Of a stretch of 64,000 nt of DNA, positions 19,923-28,050 are shown piece after piece; positions within the stretch are counted from its first letter, which is position 1; the number at the start of each line of letters is the position of its first letter. The position numbers and the translations under genes were made by a program. Below the pieces are notes generated by a model. It was not told the DNA's origin, ran no database searches, and saw only the letters and a program-made list of their open reading frames with translations. This DNA comes from Hamadaea sp. (lineage in GTDB: Bacteria > Actinomycetota > Actinomycetes > Mycobacteriales > Micromonosporaceae): contig NZ_JABFVK010000009.1 of the NCBI RefSeq assembly GCF_013362815.1, positions 96,085-160,084 of the forward strand, read 5' to 3'.

Positions 19923-20648
19923 GTGAACCAGCTGGAACCCATGCCCGAGGACTGGACCCGCGCGCTCGCCATCGCCGCGCACCCCGACGACCTGGAGTAC
20001 GGCGCGGCCGGGGCGGTCGCCCGATGGACGGCTACCGGCAAGGACGTCCGCTACGTGATGGTGACCCGAGGCGAGGCCGGCATCGACGGGATCGCGCCCG
20101 CCGAGTGCGCCCCATTGCGCGAAGCCGAGGAGCGGGCCGGCGCGGCCCTGGTCGGCGTGGAGGTCGTCGAGTTCCTCGATCATCGCGACGGAGTCATCGA
20201 GTACGGCGTTCCACTGCGCCGGGACCTGGCCGCCGCGATCCGCCGCCACCAGCCGGAACTGGTGATCACCGGGAACTACCACGACAGCTGGCCGGGCGGC
20301 GGCTGGAACACCCCCGACCACCGCCACACCGGCCGGGCCGTGCTGGACGCCGTCGCCGACGCCGGGAACCGCTGGATCTTCCCCGAACTGGCCGAGGAGG
20401 GCCTCCAGCCGTGGAGCGGCGTCCGCTACGTCGCCGTCGGCGGATCACCCCACCCGACTCACGCGGTGGAGATCACGGGAACCCTGGACCGGGCCGTGGC
20501 TTCCCTGGAGGCGCATTCCGCGTACCTGGAAGGGCTGGGCGACCACCCGATGGCCTCGGCGCGCGGCTTCCTGGAGTTCCTCGCCGACCAGGTCGCGCCG
20601 GCCTTCGGCGGACGACGGGCGACCGCGTTCGAGCTGGTCCGCTTCTAA
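19923..20648 (+). CDS. PIG-L/LmbE-family deacetylase
   Basis: Zinc-dependent N-acetyl-sugar deacetylase of 241 residues. The family signature AHPDD is at 19-23, and the C-terminal zinc His is in TPDHRHTGRAVLDAV. Relatives in actinobacteria make mycothiol (MshB, Mca) or deacetylate antibiotic sugars. The lack of mycothiol neighbours leaves the substrate open. It is probably leaderless with a GTG start, and convergent with the GNAT gene across a 16-bp inverted repeat. Confidence 0.9.
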   Translation: MNQLEPMPEDWTRALAIAAHPDDLEYGAAGAVARWTATGKDVRYVMVTRGEAGIDGIAPAECAPLREAEERAGAALVGVEVVEFLDHRDGVIEYGVPLRRDLAAAIRRHQPELVITGNYHDSWPGGGWNTPDHRHTGRAVLDAVADAGNRWIFPELAEEGLQPWSGVRYVAVGGSPHPTHAVEITGTLDRAVASLEAHSAYLEGLGDHPMASARGFLEFLADQVAPAFGGRRATAFELVRF

Positions 20649-20654
20649 CGCTTC

Positions 20655-20722
20655 CGCGTTGATCATGAACTTTGGGGGTCCGACACGCCGTCCGGTGGGA
20701 CCTTAGGTTCATGATCAACGCG
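20655..20722. terminator. Inverted repeat between convergent genes
   Basis: Perfect 16-bp arms CGCGTTGATCATGAAC (20655-20670) and GTTCATGATCAACGCG (20707-20722), with partial inner pairing GGGTCC/GGGACC. It fills the gap between the PIG-L and GNAT stops and can act for both strands. The GATCATGAAC core resembles a REP-like unit. Confidence 0.7.
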
Positions 20723-20736
20723 AACCAGCGTGAGGG

Positions 20737-21543
20737 TCAGGACTCCAGGGCGATGTAGAGGCGCTTGCCGGTCGGCACGTAACCCACGCGCTCATAGACG
20801 CGCCAGGACTCGTCGCCCGACGCCTCCAGCCACGCGCCCTCGACGCCCCGGGCGAAGACCTCACGGGTGATCGCGGCGGTGATCGCCCCCGCGATGCCGC
20901 GCCGCCGGAACGGCTCGGTCACCGCGATGCCCGCGACCTCGGCCACGCCCTCGCTCGGGGACGACGCCTGGCCACCCCCGACCACCACGTCGTCGGCCTG
21001 GCTGCGGGCCAGCCGGACCACTCCGCCCCGGGCGACGGTACGCCGGGAGCGCTCGATGTCGGCCGGGCCCACCTCGAAGGCGTCCCCGAAGGCGGCGCCC
21101 TGGGCCGAGATCATGCCCCAGTAGTCGGCGTCGCTGACAGGTTCGGCCACTTCGACGCCCTCGGGAGTGGGCACGTCGACGAACGTGTCGGGCGTGCACA
21201 CGAGGTACTCGTGCCGGGCCTCCACAGTGAACCCGGCCGCCAGGAGCTGCCGCTCCAGGTCGGGCGCTGTGTTGGCCACGTACTCCAGGCGCGGCATGCG
21301 ATCGGCCGATCGGAACGCCGCAACCAGGGCGTCGACATCAGCCGCCGTGATGGTCTCCCCCGGGCGCGGAGTGGCGTAGTTGATGTACTTGCTCGGCGTA
21401 TCGGGATCCAAGCCGAGGACGAACGGGCCGGCCTGGACGACCTGTGGCCGGGCGGAGAGCTGGGCGACGACGGAACGCTGGACGTTCATGTCCATGATCA
21501 ACTTCAAAACCTCATCTGAGAAAGAGTCTGCGGAAATAGGCAC
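20737..21543 (-). CDS. GNAT-family acetyltransferase
   Basis: Acyl-CoA-dependent N-acetyltransferase of 268 residues. The C-terminal GNAT core has motif A VAGIAVTEPFRRRGIAGAIT (acetyl-CoA loop RRRGIAGA) and the following WLEASGDESWRVYERVGY strand-helix. The N-terminal half (about 1-120) is a second, degenerate GNAT-like domain (LEYVANTAPDLERQLLAAGF). Substrate unknown. The 204-bp upstream gap (21544-21747) to the divergent enoyl-CoA hydratase shows no further gene. Confidence 0.85.
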   Translation of the reverse strand: MPISADSFSDEVLKLIMDMNVQRSVVAQLSARPQVVQAGPFVLGLDPDTPSKYINYATPRPGETITAADVDALVAAFRSADRMPRLEYVANTAPDLERQLLAAGFTVEARHEYLVCTPDTFVDVPTPEGVEVAEPVSDADYWGMISAQGAAFGDAFEVGPADIERSRRTVARGGVVRLARSQADDVVVGGGQASSPSEGVAEVAGIAVTEPFRRRGIAGAITAAITREVFARGVEGAWLEASGDESWRVYERVGYVPTGKRLYIALES

Positions 21544-21735
21544 GGGAAGAACACCGGGCTTGGGGCCGCCGCAGAATGAGGCGCGCGCCTGAGTGGATCA
21601 GGCCGTGTGCGCGCGGCGGCCGCTGAGGCTCGCCGTGATCATGGACTTCATTCCCTTGGAAAGTAGGGATCGGCCGGTACGCCGATCGGGAGAAGAGTGC
21701 CACCAAGATCGGCACACTGTCAACCCCGGGTCCGA

Positions 21736-21741
21736 TAGCGT
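21736..21741 (+). promoter_or_regulatory. -10 element of the enoyl-CoA hydratase gene
   Basis: TAGCGT, 6 nt before the ATG at 21748. Confidence 0.5.
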
Positions 21742-21747
21742 GAGCCC

Positions 21748-22575
21748 ATGAGGATTCCAGCGCTCCCGCCGCAGTTGCGCCTGAGCGCCGAGGGGCCGAT
21801 CGCGACCCTGGTCGTGGACCGGCCGGACCGGCTGAACGCCTTCACGCTCCAGATGTGGTCGGCGCTTCCGGAGGCGGTCGCGGCCGTCGAGGAGGACCCG
21901 GCGGTACGCGTACTGGTGATCCGGGGTCCGTCGGGGGGCCCGTTCTCCACCGGGGCGGACATCGACGAGTTCACCACCGTACGCCGGGAGCCCGCCGACG
22001 CGGCGGCGTACACCGAGGTCGTGCAGCGGGCCGAAGCAGCCGTGTCGGGGCTGTCCAAACCGGTCGTGGCGCTGATCGAAGGCTGGTGCGTCGGTGGCGG
22101 CTGCCAGCTGGCGCTGGCCTGCGACGTACGCATCGCCGCCGACGGGGCGTCGTTCGGGATCACCCCGGCGAAGCTGGGCATCGTCTACCCCCTGAGCTCG
22201 ACCGCGCGCCTGGTCCACACCGTCGGGCACGCCGCCGCCCGGTTCCTGCTCATGACCGGCGAGGTGGTCGACGCGCCCCGGGCGCTGCGGATGGGGCTGG
22301 TCGACGAGGTGTGCGCGCCGCACGCGGTGCAGCGCCGGGCGTACGCGCTGGCCCGCACGCTCGCCGGGCGGGCGCCGATCTCGGTCGCCGGGGCGAAGGC
22401 GCTGATCGACCGGGTGCTCGCCGGGCAGGAGACCGACGACGGCTGGACCCGCGATCTGTACACCGCCTCCTACCACAGTCCCGAGTACGCCGAGGGCGTC
22501 GCCGCATTCGGCGAGCGCCGAGTCCCGGACTTCCACGAATGCGCTTGGCCCAGCCTGGGTAGGGTCGAGGCATGA
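21748..22575 (+). CDS. Enoyl-CoA hydratase/isomerase family protein
   Basis: Crotonase-fold protein of 275 residues. DRPDRLNAFTLQMW and the oxyanion-hole segments GGPFSTGADIDEF and IEGWCVGGGCQLALACDVRI are present. The position that is a catalytic Glu in true hydratases (after GGGCQLAL) carries no obvious Glu, so it could be an isomerase, hydrolase or other crotonase. Its stop overlaps the next ATG (ATGA), yet the next gene also has its own -10 box. Confidence 0.88.
   Translation: MRIPALPPQLRLSAEGPIATLVVDRPDRLNAFTLQMWSALPEAVAAVEEDPAVRVLVIRGPSGGPFSTGADIDEFTTVRREPADAAAYTEVVQRAEAAVSGLSKPVVALIEGWCVGGGCQLALACDVRIAADGASFGITPAKLGIVYPLSSTARLVHTVGHAAARFLLMTGEVVDAPRALRMGLVDEVCAPHAVQRRAYALARTLAGRAPISVAGAKALIDRVLAGQETDDGWTRDLYTASYHSPEYAEGVAAFGERRVPDFHECAWPSLGRVEA
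22560..22565 (+). promoter_or_regulatory. -10 element within the enoyl-CoA hydratase gene
   Basis: TAGGGT, 6 nt before the ATG at 22572 of the metallo-hydrolase, inside the end of the preceding coding region. Confidence 0.4.
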
Positions 22576-23693
22576 GTGGTACGCGGAAGGGCTGGGGCGT
22601 CGTCGGTTTGGCCGCCCTGGCGGGTGGGGCGGCGCTGGCCTGGTTCGGCCGGGACGTGCCGCGGGCGATGGGCGGCAAGGTCTCGGGCGAGCGGGCCGAA
22701 CGCGTGCGCCGGTCGCCGCAGTGGCGCGACGGGCGGTTCCAGAACACGATCCCGACCCTGACCATGCCGTCGAACACCGCCAAGCTGGCGCACGACGCCT
22801 TCTTCGGCGGCCAGGTACGCCGGCCCAAGCAGGACATCCCGATCGTGGACGCCGCCCCGTCGATGGACGCCAGTGGGCTGCACGTCACCTGGTACGGGCA
22901 CGCCTCGGTGCTGGTGGAGATCGAGGGCGCCCGGGTGCTGATCGATCCGATCTGGAGCGACCGCTGTTCGCCGTCGCAGGAGATCGGGCCGAAGCGTCTG
23001 CATCGGACCCCGGTCGCCGTGGACATGCTGCCCGACGTCGACGCGATCCTCATCTCGCACGACCACTACGACCACCTCGACATGGCCACCGTCCAGGAGC
23101 TGGTCCGCTCGCAGGACGCGCCGTTCGTGGTGCCGCTCGGCGTCGGCGTGCACCTGGAGGCGTGGCAGGTGCCGGCCCACCGCATCATCGAACTCGACTG
23201 GCACGAGGACGTCACACTGCCCCGCGACGGCGGCGACCTGCACCTCGTGTGCACGGCCGCGCGGCACTTCTCCGGCCGCGGGCTCAAGCGAGACGGCACG
23301 CTCTGGGCGTCCTGGGTGATCGAGGCGGGCGAGCGCAAGGTGTTCTACACCGGCGACTCCGGCTACTTCGACGGGTACGCCGAGATCGGCGCGCAGCACG
23401 GCCCGTTCGACGTGACGCTGATTCAGATCGGGGCGTACGGCGACGCCTGGCCGCACATCCACATGTTCCCCGAGGAGGGCGTGGCCGCCCATCTCGACGT
23501 ACGCGGGGGGCTGATGATCCCCGTGCACTGGGCGACCTTCAACCTCGCCTTCCACGACTGGGCCGAACCGGTCGACCGCGTCTGGCTTGAGGCCAAGGCC
23601 CGAGGCGTGCAGCTGGCGATCCCCCGCCCCGGCGAACGGATCGACGTGGACGCTCCGCCGCCGGTCGACGGCTGGTGGCAAGCGGTCGCCTGA
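22572..23693 (+). CDS. Metallo-beta-lactamase-fold hydrolase, NAPE-PLD/UlaG-like
   Basis: 373-residue hydrolase with an N-terminal membrane anchor (VVGLAALAGGAALAWF, about 8-24). The metal-binding motif is SHDHYDHLD (HxHxDH), preceded by TWYGHASVLVEIEGARVLID, and later ligands are in ARHFSGRG, YTGDSGYFDGY and PVHWATFNLAFH. This layout matches NAPE-phospholipase-D-like phosphodiesterases, which act on membrane lipids. The membrane anchor fits that, but the substrate is not proven. The last codons lie in the first unit of a tandem repeat. Confidence 0.9.
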   Translation: MSGTRKGWGVVGLAALAGGAALAWFGRDVPRAMGGKVSGERAERVRRSPQWRDGRFQNTIPTLTMPSNTAKLAHDAFFGGQVRRPKQDIPIVDAAPSMDASGLHVTWYGHASVLVEIEGARVLIDPIWSDRCSPSQEIGPKRLHRTPVAVDMLPDVDAILISHDHYDHLDMATVQELVRSQDAPFVVPLGVGVHLEAWQVPAHRIIELDWHEDVTLPRDGGDLHLVCTAARHFSGRGLKRDGTLWASWVIEAGERKVFYTGDSGYFDGYAEIGAQHGPFDVTLIQIGAYGDAWPHIHMFPEEGVAAHLDVRGGLMIPVHWATFNLAFHDWAEPVDRVWLEAKARGVQLAIPRPGERIDVDAPPPVDGWWQAVA

Positions 23694-23775
23694 CCCGCCC
23701 CCGCGGGCGGTCGCTTGACCCGGCCCCCGCGGGCGGTCGCCTGAACCGCCCCCGCGGGCGGTCGTCTGAACCCAG
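23684..23775. repeat. 25-26-bp tandem repeat with internal hairpins
   Basis: Units starting GGTCGCCTGA... at 23684, 23709, 23735 and (partial) 23760. Each full unit ends in a self-complementary CCGCCCCCGCGGGCGG-type palindrome. The first unit carries the stop codon of the metallo-hydrolase. The array fills the gap to the convergent beta-mannosidase and probably works as a multi-hairpin terminator. Confidence 0.85.
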
Positions 23776-23782
23776 CGGCCGC

Positions 23783-26140
23783 CTAGCGCCGGTCGTTGAC
23801 GCAGCGCAACACGGGCGCGCTGGTCAACGCCGCCAGCGGCGCGTCCGCCGGCAGACCGGTGACCCGGAAGGTGAAGCTCTCCCCCGGCAGCAACGTGACG
23901 AGCTGCTCGTCCACCGTGGCCGCGGGGTCCACCCGGTCGGGGAACAGGCACAGGTCCCGCAGGAAGGTCCCGGCGATCACGGTCACGAGGACGTCGCCGG
24001 CGACCCGTGACGCCGTCGCCTCGAACGCCGCGGCCGGATAGGCCAGCTCCTTGTCCCGCCCGAAGAACCACCAGGCGTCCTCGGCTACCAGACACTCCCC
24101 CGGGCTGGGCTCCAGCAGCGACTCCGGGAGCGGGATCGTCACCGATCCCCGCGCGGGCACCACGACGTCCACATCGAACGTCGCGATCACGTCTCCGCTG
24201 AACGACACTCGGCGTACGGGGACTTGGAGCGCCCAGGCGGAGTCCGATTCGTTGACGGCCGCCAGAACTCCGGGCTGGAAGGTCAACAGCCGATCCGCAT
24301 AGGACCGGCGCAACGCGTACCAGAGCGGTTTGCGGCGGCCGTCCCCGTCGACGGCCGACCACGAGATCACCGGCCAGCAGTCGTTGAGCTGCCAGACGAT
24401 GGTGCCCATGCAGTACGGGCGCAACGAGCGGAACCACTCGACACCCAGCTGGATCGCCCGCGCCTGGTTCACCTGCGTCAGATAGTGCCAGTCGTCGATC
24501 CCCTCGACCGGGCCGAAGTGCTCGTCCAGCGCCCGGCGCAGCTTGCCCTCGCCGCCGCCCGCCTTCTGATGAGTGAACGCGGAGGCTCGCTCCAAAGTGG
24601 AGTACGCTGCGGGAGCCTGGAAGCCGAACTCGGCCACGAACCGCGGCTTGTAGGAACGGTAGTGCGCGTAGTCGTGGGTGTTCCACACGTCCCAGATGTG
24701 CGTCGACCCGTACGCCGGATCGTTCGGGTGCCGGTCGTCGGCTCCGGTGAACGGACCACCCGAATACGGGCTGGCCGGCCAGTACGGGCGGGTCGGATCG
24801 AGCTCGGCGACGATCGACGGCAGCAGCTCGAAGTAGTACCCGCTGCCCCAAGTGCGCCCGTCGAGATCCGCCTGCCAGCCCCAGTCCCGCCAACCCCAGA
24901 CGTTCTCGTTGTTGCCGACCCACATGATCAGACTGGGATGCGGCGTCAGCCGGGCGACCTGCTCCCGGGCCTCCGCCTCGACCTCGCTGCGCAGCGGCTC
25001 CTCCTCCGGGTACGCCGCGCACGCGAACAGGAAATCCTGCTCGACCAGCAGACCGAGTTCGTCGCACAGGTCGTAGAACTCGTCGGACTCGTAGATCCCG
25101 CCGCCCCACACCCGGATCAGGTTGACGTTGGCCTCGCACGCGTCGGCCAGGCGATCGGCGTACCGGGAACGGTCGACGCGCGTGACGAACGCGTCCTCCG
25201 GGATCCAGTTGACGCCGCGCACGAAGACCGGCACATCGTTGACGACCACCGTGAACGCGCTGCCCGATTCGTCCGGCGTCGTGTCGAGCCGGAGGTCGCG
25301 GAAGCCGATGCGACGCTGCCAGGTGTCCAGCTCGCGATCACTCTCAGTGAGCGTCACCGTGAGGTCGTGCAGCGTCGGCTCGCCATAGCCGCGGGGCCAC
25401 CACCGAGCCGGGTCCGGCAGCTCTAGGCGTACAACTCCCTGATCGGTGTCGATGAGCTGGAGCTGAGCGCGGATATTCCCCACCGCGGCGGTCACGGTGA
25501 GCGGCGTCTCAGCCGCGCGCTCGGCGCGGACATGGACCTCGACGATGCCCACACCGTCACGGATCGTGACCAGAGGACGGACCTCGGCGAGTCGCGCGAC
25601 GGACCATGTCTGGAGGCTGATCGGCCGCCAGATGCCCGCAGTGACGAGCGTCGGGCCCCAATCCCAACCGAAATTGCACGCCATCTTGCGCACGAAGTTG
25701 AATGGCTCGGGATACGAATTTGGCCGATCGCCGAGCTGTTCGCGCAGCTCATCGGTGTACTTGTAGACGTCGTCGAAGCGCACCTCCAGCCGGTTGCGAC
25801 CCTCGCGCAGCGCCGCGCGGGCATCGAACCGGTAGGACCGGTGCATGTTCCGGGTGTCACCCAGCGTGACATCGTTGAGGATCACGGTCGCGACGGTGTC
25901 CAGGCCCGCGCACACCAGGTCCGCGCGCTGGTCACCCTGGTCGCTCCAGTCGAAATCCAACTGGTACGCCCACTGGCTGCGTCCGATCCACCCGGTCTTC
26001 ACCTCGTTCTCGCCGAGGAAGGGGTCGTCGATGAGCCCGGCGGCCATCAGGTCGGTATGCACGCAGCCGGGCACCGAGGCCGGAACCGGCCCGTCGAGCG
26101 AGTCCGAATGCAGCGTCCAGGGGCCGTTGAGCTCAATCAC
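23783..26140 (-). CDS. Beta-mannosidase, glycoside hydrolase family 2
   Basis: Retaining exo-glycosidase of 785 residues, cytoplasmic because no signal peptide is seen. Sugar-binding beta domain 1-180 (jelly roll with NFVRKMACNFGWDWGP, typical of beta-mannosidases), immunoglobulin-like domain about 180-290, TIM barrel about 300-620, C-terminal beta domain. Acid/base Glu412 in VGNNENVWGW and nucleophile Glu504 in FVAEFGFQ are present. It would release mannose from the non-reducing end of manno-oligosaccharides. No sugar transporter is adjacent. The GTG start at 26140 is probably leaderless. Confidence 0.94.
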   Translation of the reverse strand: MIELNGPWTLHSDSLDGPVPASVPGCVHTDLMAAGLIDDPFLGENEVKTGWIGRSQWAYQLDFDWSDQGDQRADLVCAGLDTVATVILNDVTLGDTRNMHRSYRFDARAALREGRNRLEVRFDDVYKYTDELREQLGDRPNSYPEPFNFVRKMACNFGWDWGPTLVTAGIWRPISLQTWSVARLAEVRPLVTIRDGVGIVEVHVRAERAAETPLTVTAAVGNIRAQLQLIDTDQGVVRLELPDPARWWPRGYGEPTLHDLTVTLTESDRELDTWQRRIGFRDLRLDTTPDESGSAFTVVVNDVPVFVRGVNWIPEDAFVTRVDRSRYADRLADACEANVNLIRVWGGGIYESDEFYDLCDELGLLVEQDFLFACAAYPEEEPLRSEVEAEAREQVARLTPHPSLIMWVGNNENVWGWRDWGWQADLDGRTWGSGYYFELLPSIVAELDPTRPYWPASPYSGGPFTGADDRHPNDPAYGSTHIWDVWNTHDYAHYRSYKPRFVAEFGFQAPAAYSTLERASAFTHQKAGGGEGKLRRALDEHFGPVEGIDDWHYLTQVNQARAIQLGVEWFRSLRPYCMGTIVWQLNDCWPVISWSAVDGDGRRKPLWYALRRSYADRLLTFQPGVLAAVNESDSAWALQVPVRRVSFSGDVIATFDVDVVVPARGSVTIPLPESLLEPSPGECLVAEDAWWFFGRDKELAYPAAAFEATASRVAGDVLVTVIAGTFLRDLCLFPDRVDPAATVDEQLVTLLPGESFTFRVTGLPADAPLAALTSAPVLRCVNDRR

Positions 26141-26146
26141 GCCCCC

Positions 26147-26152
26147 ACCCTA
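26147..26152 (-). promoter_or_regulatory. -10 element of the beta-mannosidase gene
   Basis: TAGGGT on the minus strand, 6 nt before the GTG at 26140. Confidence 0.45.
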
Positions 26153-26175
26153 GCCGGGTCATGATCAGCGGCCGG

Positions 26176-26181
26176 TACGCT
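26176..26181 (+). promoter_or_regulatory. -10 element of the pentapeptide gene
   Basis: TACGCT, 7 nt before the ATG at 26189. It lies 24 bp from the oppositely directed beta-mannosidase -10, so the two promoters are back to back. Confidence 0.45.
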
Positions 26182-26188
26182 GGTCGGG

Positions 26189-26962
26189 ATGAGTTTCCGG
26201 GAGCGTCTGCGCGCCGACTGCGCCTCGTGCGTCGGCCTCTGCTGCGTCGCACCCGCGTTCGCCAAGTCTGCGGACTTCGCGATCACCAAGCCGGCCGCCA
26301 AACCGTGCCCGAACCTGCGTGCCGACTTCCGCTGCGGCATCCATTCGCGTCTCCGCGAGTCCGGCTTCCCGGGTTGTACGGTATTCGACTGCTTCGGCGC
26401 GGGTCAGCACATCACGGCGGCCTTCGGCGGACGGAGCTGGCGGGACGAACCCACGATGCTGGCCGCCTTCCCGGTCATGCGGGACCTGCACGAGCTGCTC
26501 TACTACCTCTCCGAAGCGCTGAGCATGCCCGCTGCCGCGCCGCTGTATCCCCAGCTCACTGCGATGCTCGAGAAGGTTTCTCAGCTCGCTTCGTCGCTTG
26601 ACCCTTCGGCTGACCCTGCTGTGCTCCGTGCAGAGGCGAACCCGCTGTTGCTTGAAGCCAGTTCCCTGGTACGCCGTCCAGCCGGCCCCGATCACCGCGG
26701 CGCTGCCCTGTTCGGCGCCTCCCTTCGGGGCGCTTCGCTGCGCCGCGCGTCGCTCCGCGGCGCGACGCTGGTCGGGGCCGATCTGCGGCAGGCCGATCTC
26801 CGGGAGGCCGACGTCATCGGGGCCGACTTCCGGGGTGCCGACCTTCGAGGAGCCGACCTGACCGGGGCGCTCTTCCTCACCCAGGCTCAGCTTGACGCCG
26901 CTCGCGGCGATTCGCGTACGCGCGTCCCCGGCGCGCTTCGCCACCCCGCCCGCTGGGCGTGA
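26189..26962 (+). CDS. Cys-rich N-domain fused to pentapeptide repeats
   Basis: 257-residue protein in two parts. The first 75 residues carry many cysteines (CASCVGLCC at 11-19, then further Cys in KPCPNLRADFRCGIH and GCTVFDCFG), which suggests a metal or Fe-S site. After a helical linker, about 165-235 holds pentapeptide repeats of the A(D/S)LRG type (GASLRGASLRRASLRGATL, GADLRQADLREADVIGADF), which form a right-handed beta-helix. Function unknown. It is divergent from beta-mannosidase and convergent with rnhA. Confidence 0.9.
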   Translation: MSFRERLRADCASCVGLCCVAPAFAKSADFAITKPAAKPCPNLRADFRCGIHSRLRESGFPGCTVFDCFGAGQHITAAFGGRSWRDEPTMLAAFPVMRDLHELLYYLSEALSMPAAAPLYPQLTAMLEKVSQLASSLDPSADPAVLRAEANPLLLEASSLVRRPAGPDHRGAALFGASLRGASLRRASLRGATLVGADLRQADLREADVIGADFRGADLRGADLTGALFLTQAQLDAARGDSRTRVPGALRHPARWA

Positions 26963-27010
26963 TCCCGGCGCGCTCCATGACCCGCCCACTGGGCGTAATC
27001 TTGAGCGCAC

Positions 27011-27066
27011 CATGATCAGCGGAAGTTTCGCGGTGTGATAACCCCGCAAAAGCTCCGCTGATCATG
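27011..27066. terminator. Inverted repeat between convergent genes
   Basis: 13-bp arms CATGATCAGCGGA (27011-27023) and TCCGCTGATCATG (27054-27066), with imperfect inner pairing (TTTCGCGG / CCCCGCAAAA). It lies between the pentapeptide gene and rnhA stops. Confidence 0.65.
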
Positions 27067-27107
27067 CGGTACGCTGCGCGCGGCGCGCGACCCCCGCACG
27101 GCACGCG

Positions 27108-27566
27108 TCAGACGGCGCGAGACTCCGCCATCCCGCGGTTGGCGAGCGCGTCAGCCCGCTCGTTCCCGGGATCGCCGGCGTGCCCCTTCACCCATACCCA
27201 CTCGATCTGGTGCGCCTTGACGGCCGAGTCCAGCCGTTGCCACAGGTCGGCGTTTTTGACCGGCTTCTTGTCCGAGGTCTGCCACCCGTTGCGTTTCCAG
27301 TTCGGCAGCCACGACAGGATGCCGTTACGCAGGTAGGAGCTGTCGGTGTGCAGGCGTACGGTCACCGGCCGGGACAACAGTTCGAGCGCCTGGATGGCGG
27401 CCATCAACTCCATGCGGTTGTTCGTGGTCTGCCCGCCGTCGCCGCCCCAGATCTCCTTCTCGTGATCGCCCCAACGCAGGATCGCGCCCCAGCCGCCGGG
27501 GCCGGGGTTGCCGCTGCATGCGCCATCGGTATAGATCTCGACGATTCGCGCGTTCACCTCGGCCAT
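27108..27566 (-). CDS. rnhA: Ribonuclease HI
   Basis: Removes RNA from RNA:DNA hybrids. The 152-residue type 1 enzyme has all four metal-binding acids, Asp14 ([15 protein letters not shown]), Glu53 ([11 protein letters not shown]), Asp75 (HTDSSYL) and Asp139 (NERADALAN), and the catalytic His129 in [11 protein letters not shown] basic handle ([18 protein letters not shown]) is also present. It is probably leaderless. Confidence 0.95.
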   Translation of the reverse strand: MAEVNARIVEIYTDGACSGNPGPGGWGAILRWGDHEKEIWGGDGGQTTNNRMELMAAIQALELLSRPVTVRLHTDSSYLRNGILSWLPNWKRNGWQTSDKKPVKNADLWQRLDSAVKAHQIEWVWVKGHAGDPGNERADALANRGMAESRAV

Positions 27567-27572
27567 GGGCGA

Positions 27573-27578
27573 AACCTA
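27573..27578 (-). promoter_or_regulatory. -10 element of rnhA
   Basis: TAGGTT on the minus strand, 6 nt before the ATG at 27566. Confidence 0.5.
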
Positions 27579-27590
27579 CCCGACCGCAGG

Positions 27591-28001
27591 TCATGGGTGC
27601 AGCGCCGCCCCCTTGCAGATCTTGTCCACAACGGATCGTGGCCCGTGCAACGCTATCCCGACCAGGTTCAGTTCGGCTCGGGGCACCGCCGCGACGGCGG
27701 CCCGGTTGTCCACGTCGTCGCCGGTTTTGAAGAGTTCCTCGGTGAACACCGTGATCGCCAGCCCGCGCTCCAGCGCCCGTTCGTGCGCTTGAGTGAGCAC
27801 CACCGCGTCCCCGGCATAGACCATCACCGGCTGGCGGAACATCGGCAGGTACGCCGTGCCGTCGGCGTCGGCGTACGGCTCCCCGATCAGCGCCGGATCG
27901 TTCGCGGCGACTCCGCTGACCAGGAACGCCGTGACGTTCAGCCGCTGCCAGGTGGCCAGGTCGTCCCGCAACAGCACCGCGATCTTCGTGTCGAACTTCA
28001 T
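27591..28001 (-). CDS. DUF2000-family protein
   Basis: 136-residue small soluble protein starting MKFDTKIAVLLRDDLATWQ. It has the DUF2000 pattern LNVTAFLVSG and PVMVYAG in the middle and LVGIALHGPRSVVDKICKGA near the end. The fold is peptidyl-tRNA-hydrolase-II-like by family description; the cellular role is unknown. The ATG at 28001 has GGTGG just upstream. It is divergent from the AraC gene with 49 bp between starts, so the regulator may control it. Confidence 0.85.
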   Translation of the reverse strand: MKFDTKIAVLLRDDLATWQRLNVTAFLVSGVAANDPALIGEPYADADGTAYLPMFRQPVMVYAGDAVVLTQAHERALERGLAITVFTEELFKTGDDVDNRAAVAAVPRAELNLVGIALHGPRSVVDKICKGAALHP

Positions 28002-28038
28002 GCCACCAACGGTGTCGGAAAGTGCACGGCAATTCTTG

Positions 28039-28044
28039 TACGTT
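28039..28044 (+). promoter_or_regulatory. -10 element of the AraC regulator
   Basis: TACGTT, 6 nt before the ATG at 28051. Confidence 0.45.
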
Positions 28045-28050
28045 CTTGGC

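Noticed and set aside
22470..25139. 889-codon frame across the enoyl-CoA hydratase, metallo-hydrolase and beta-mannosidase region on the minus strand
   Set aside because: It runs through three well-supported genes in wrong frames; low-complexity Arg/Gly/Pro product.
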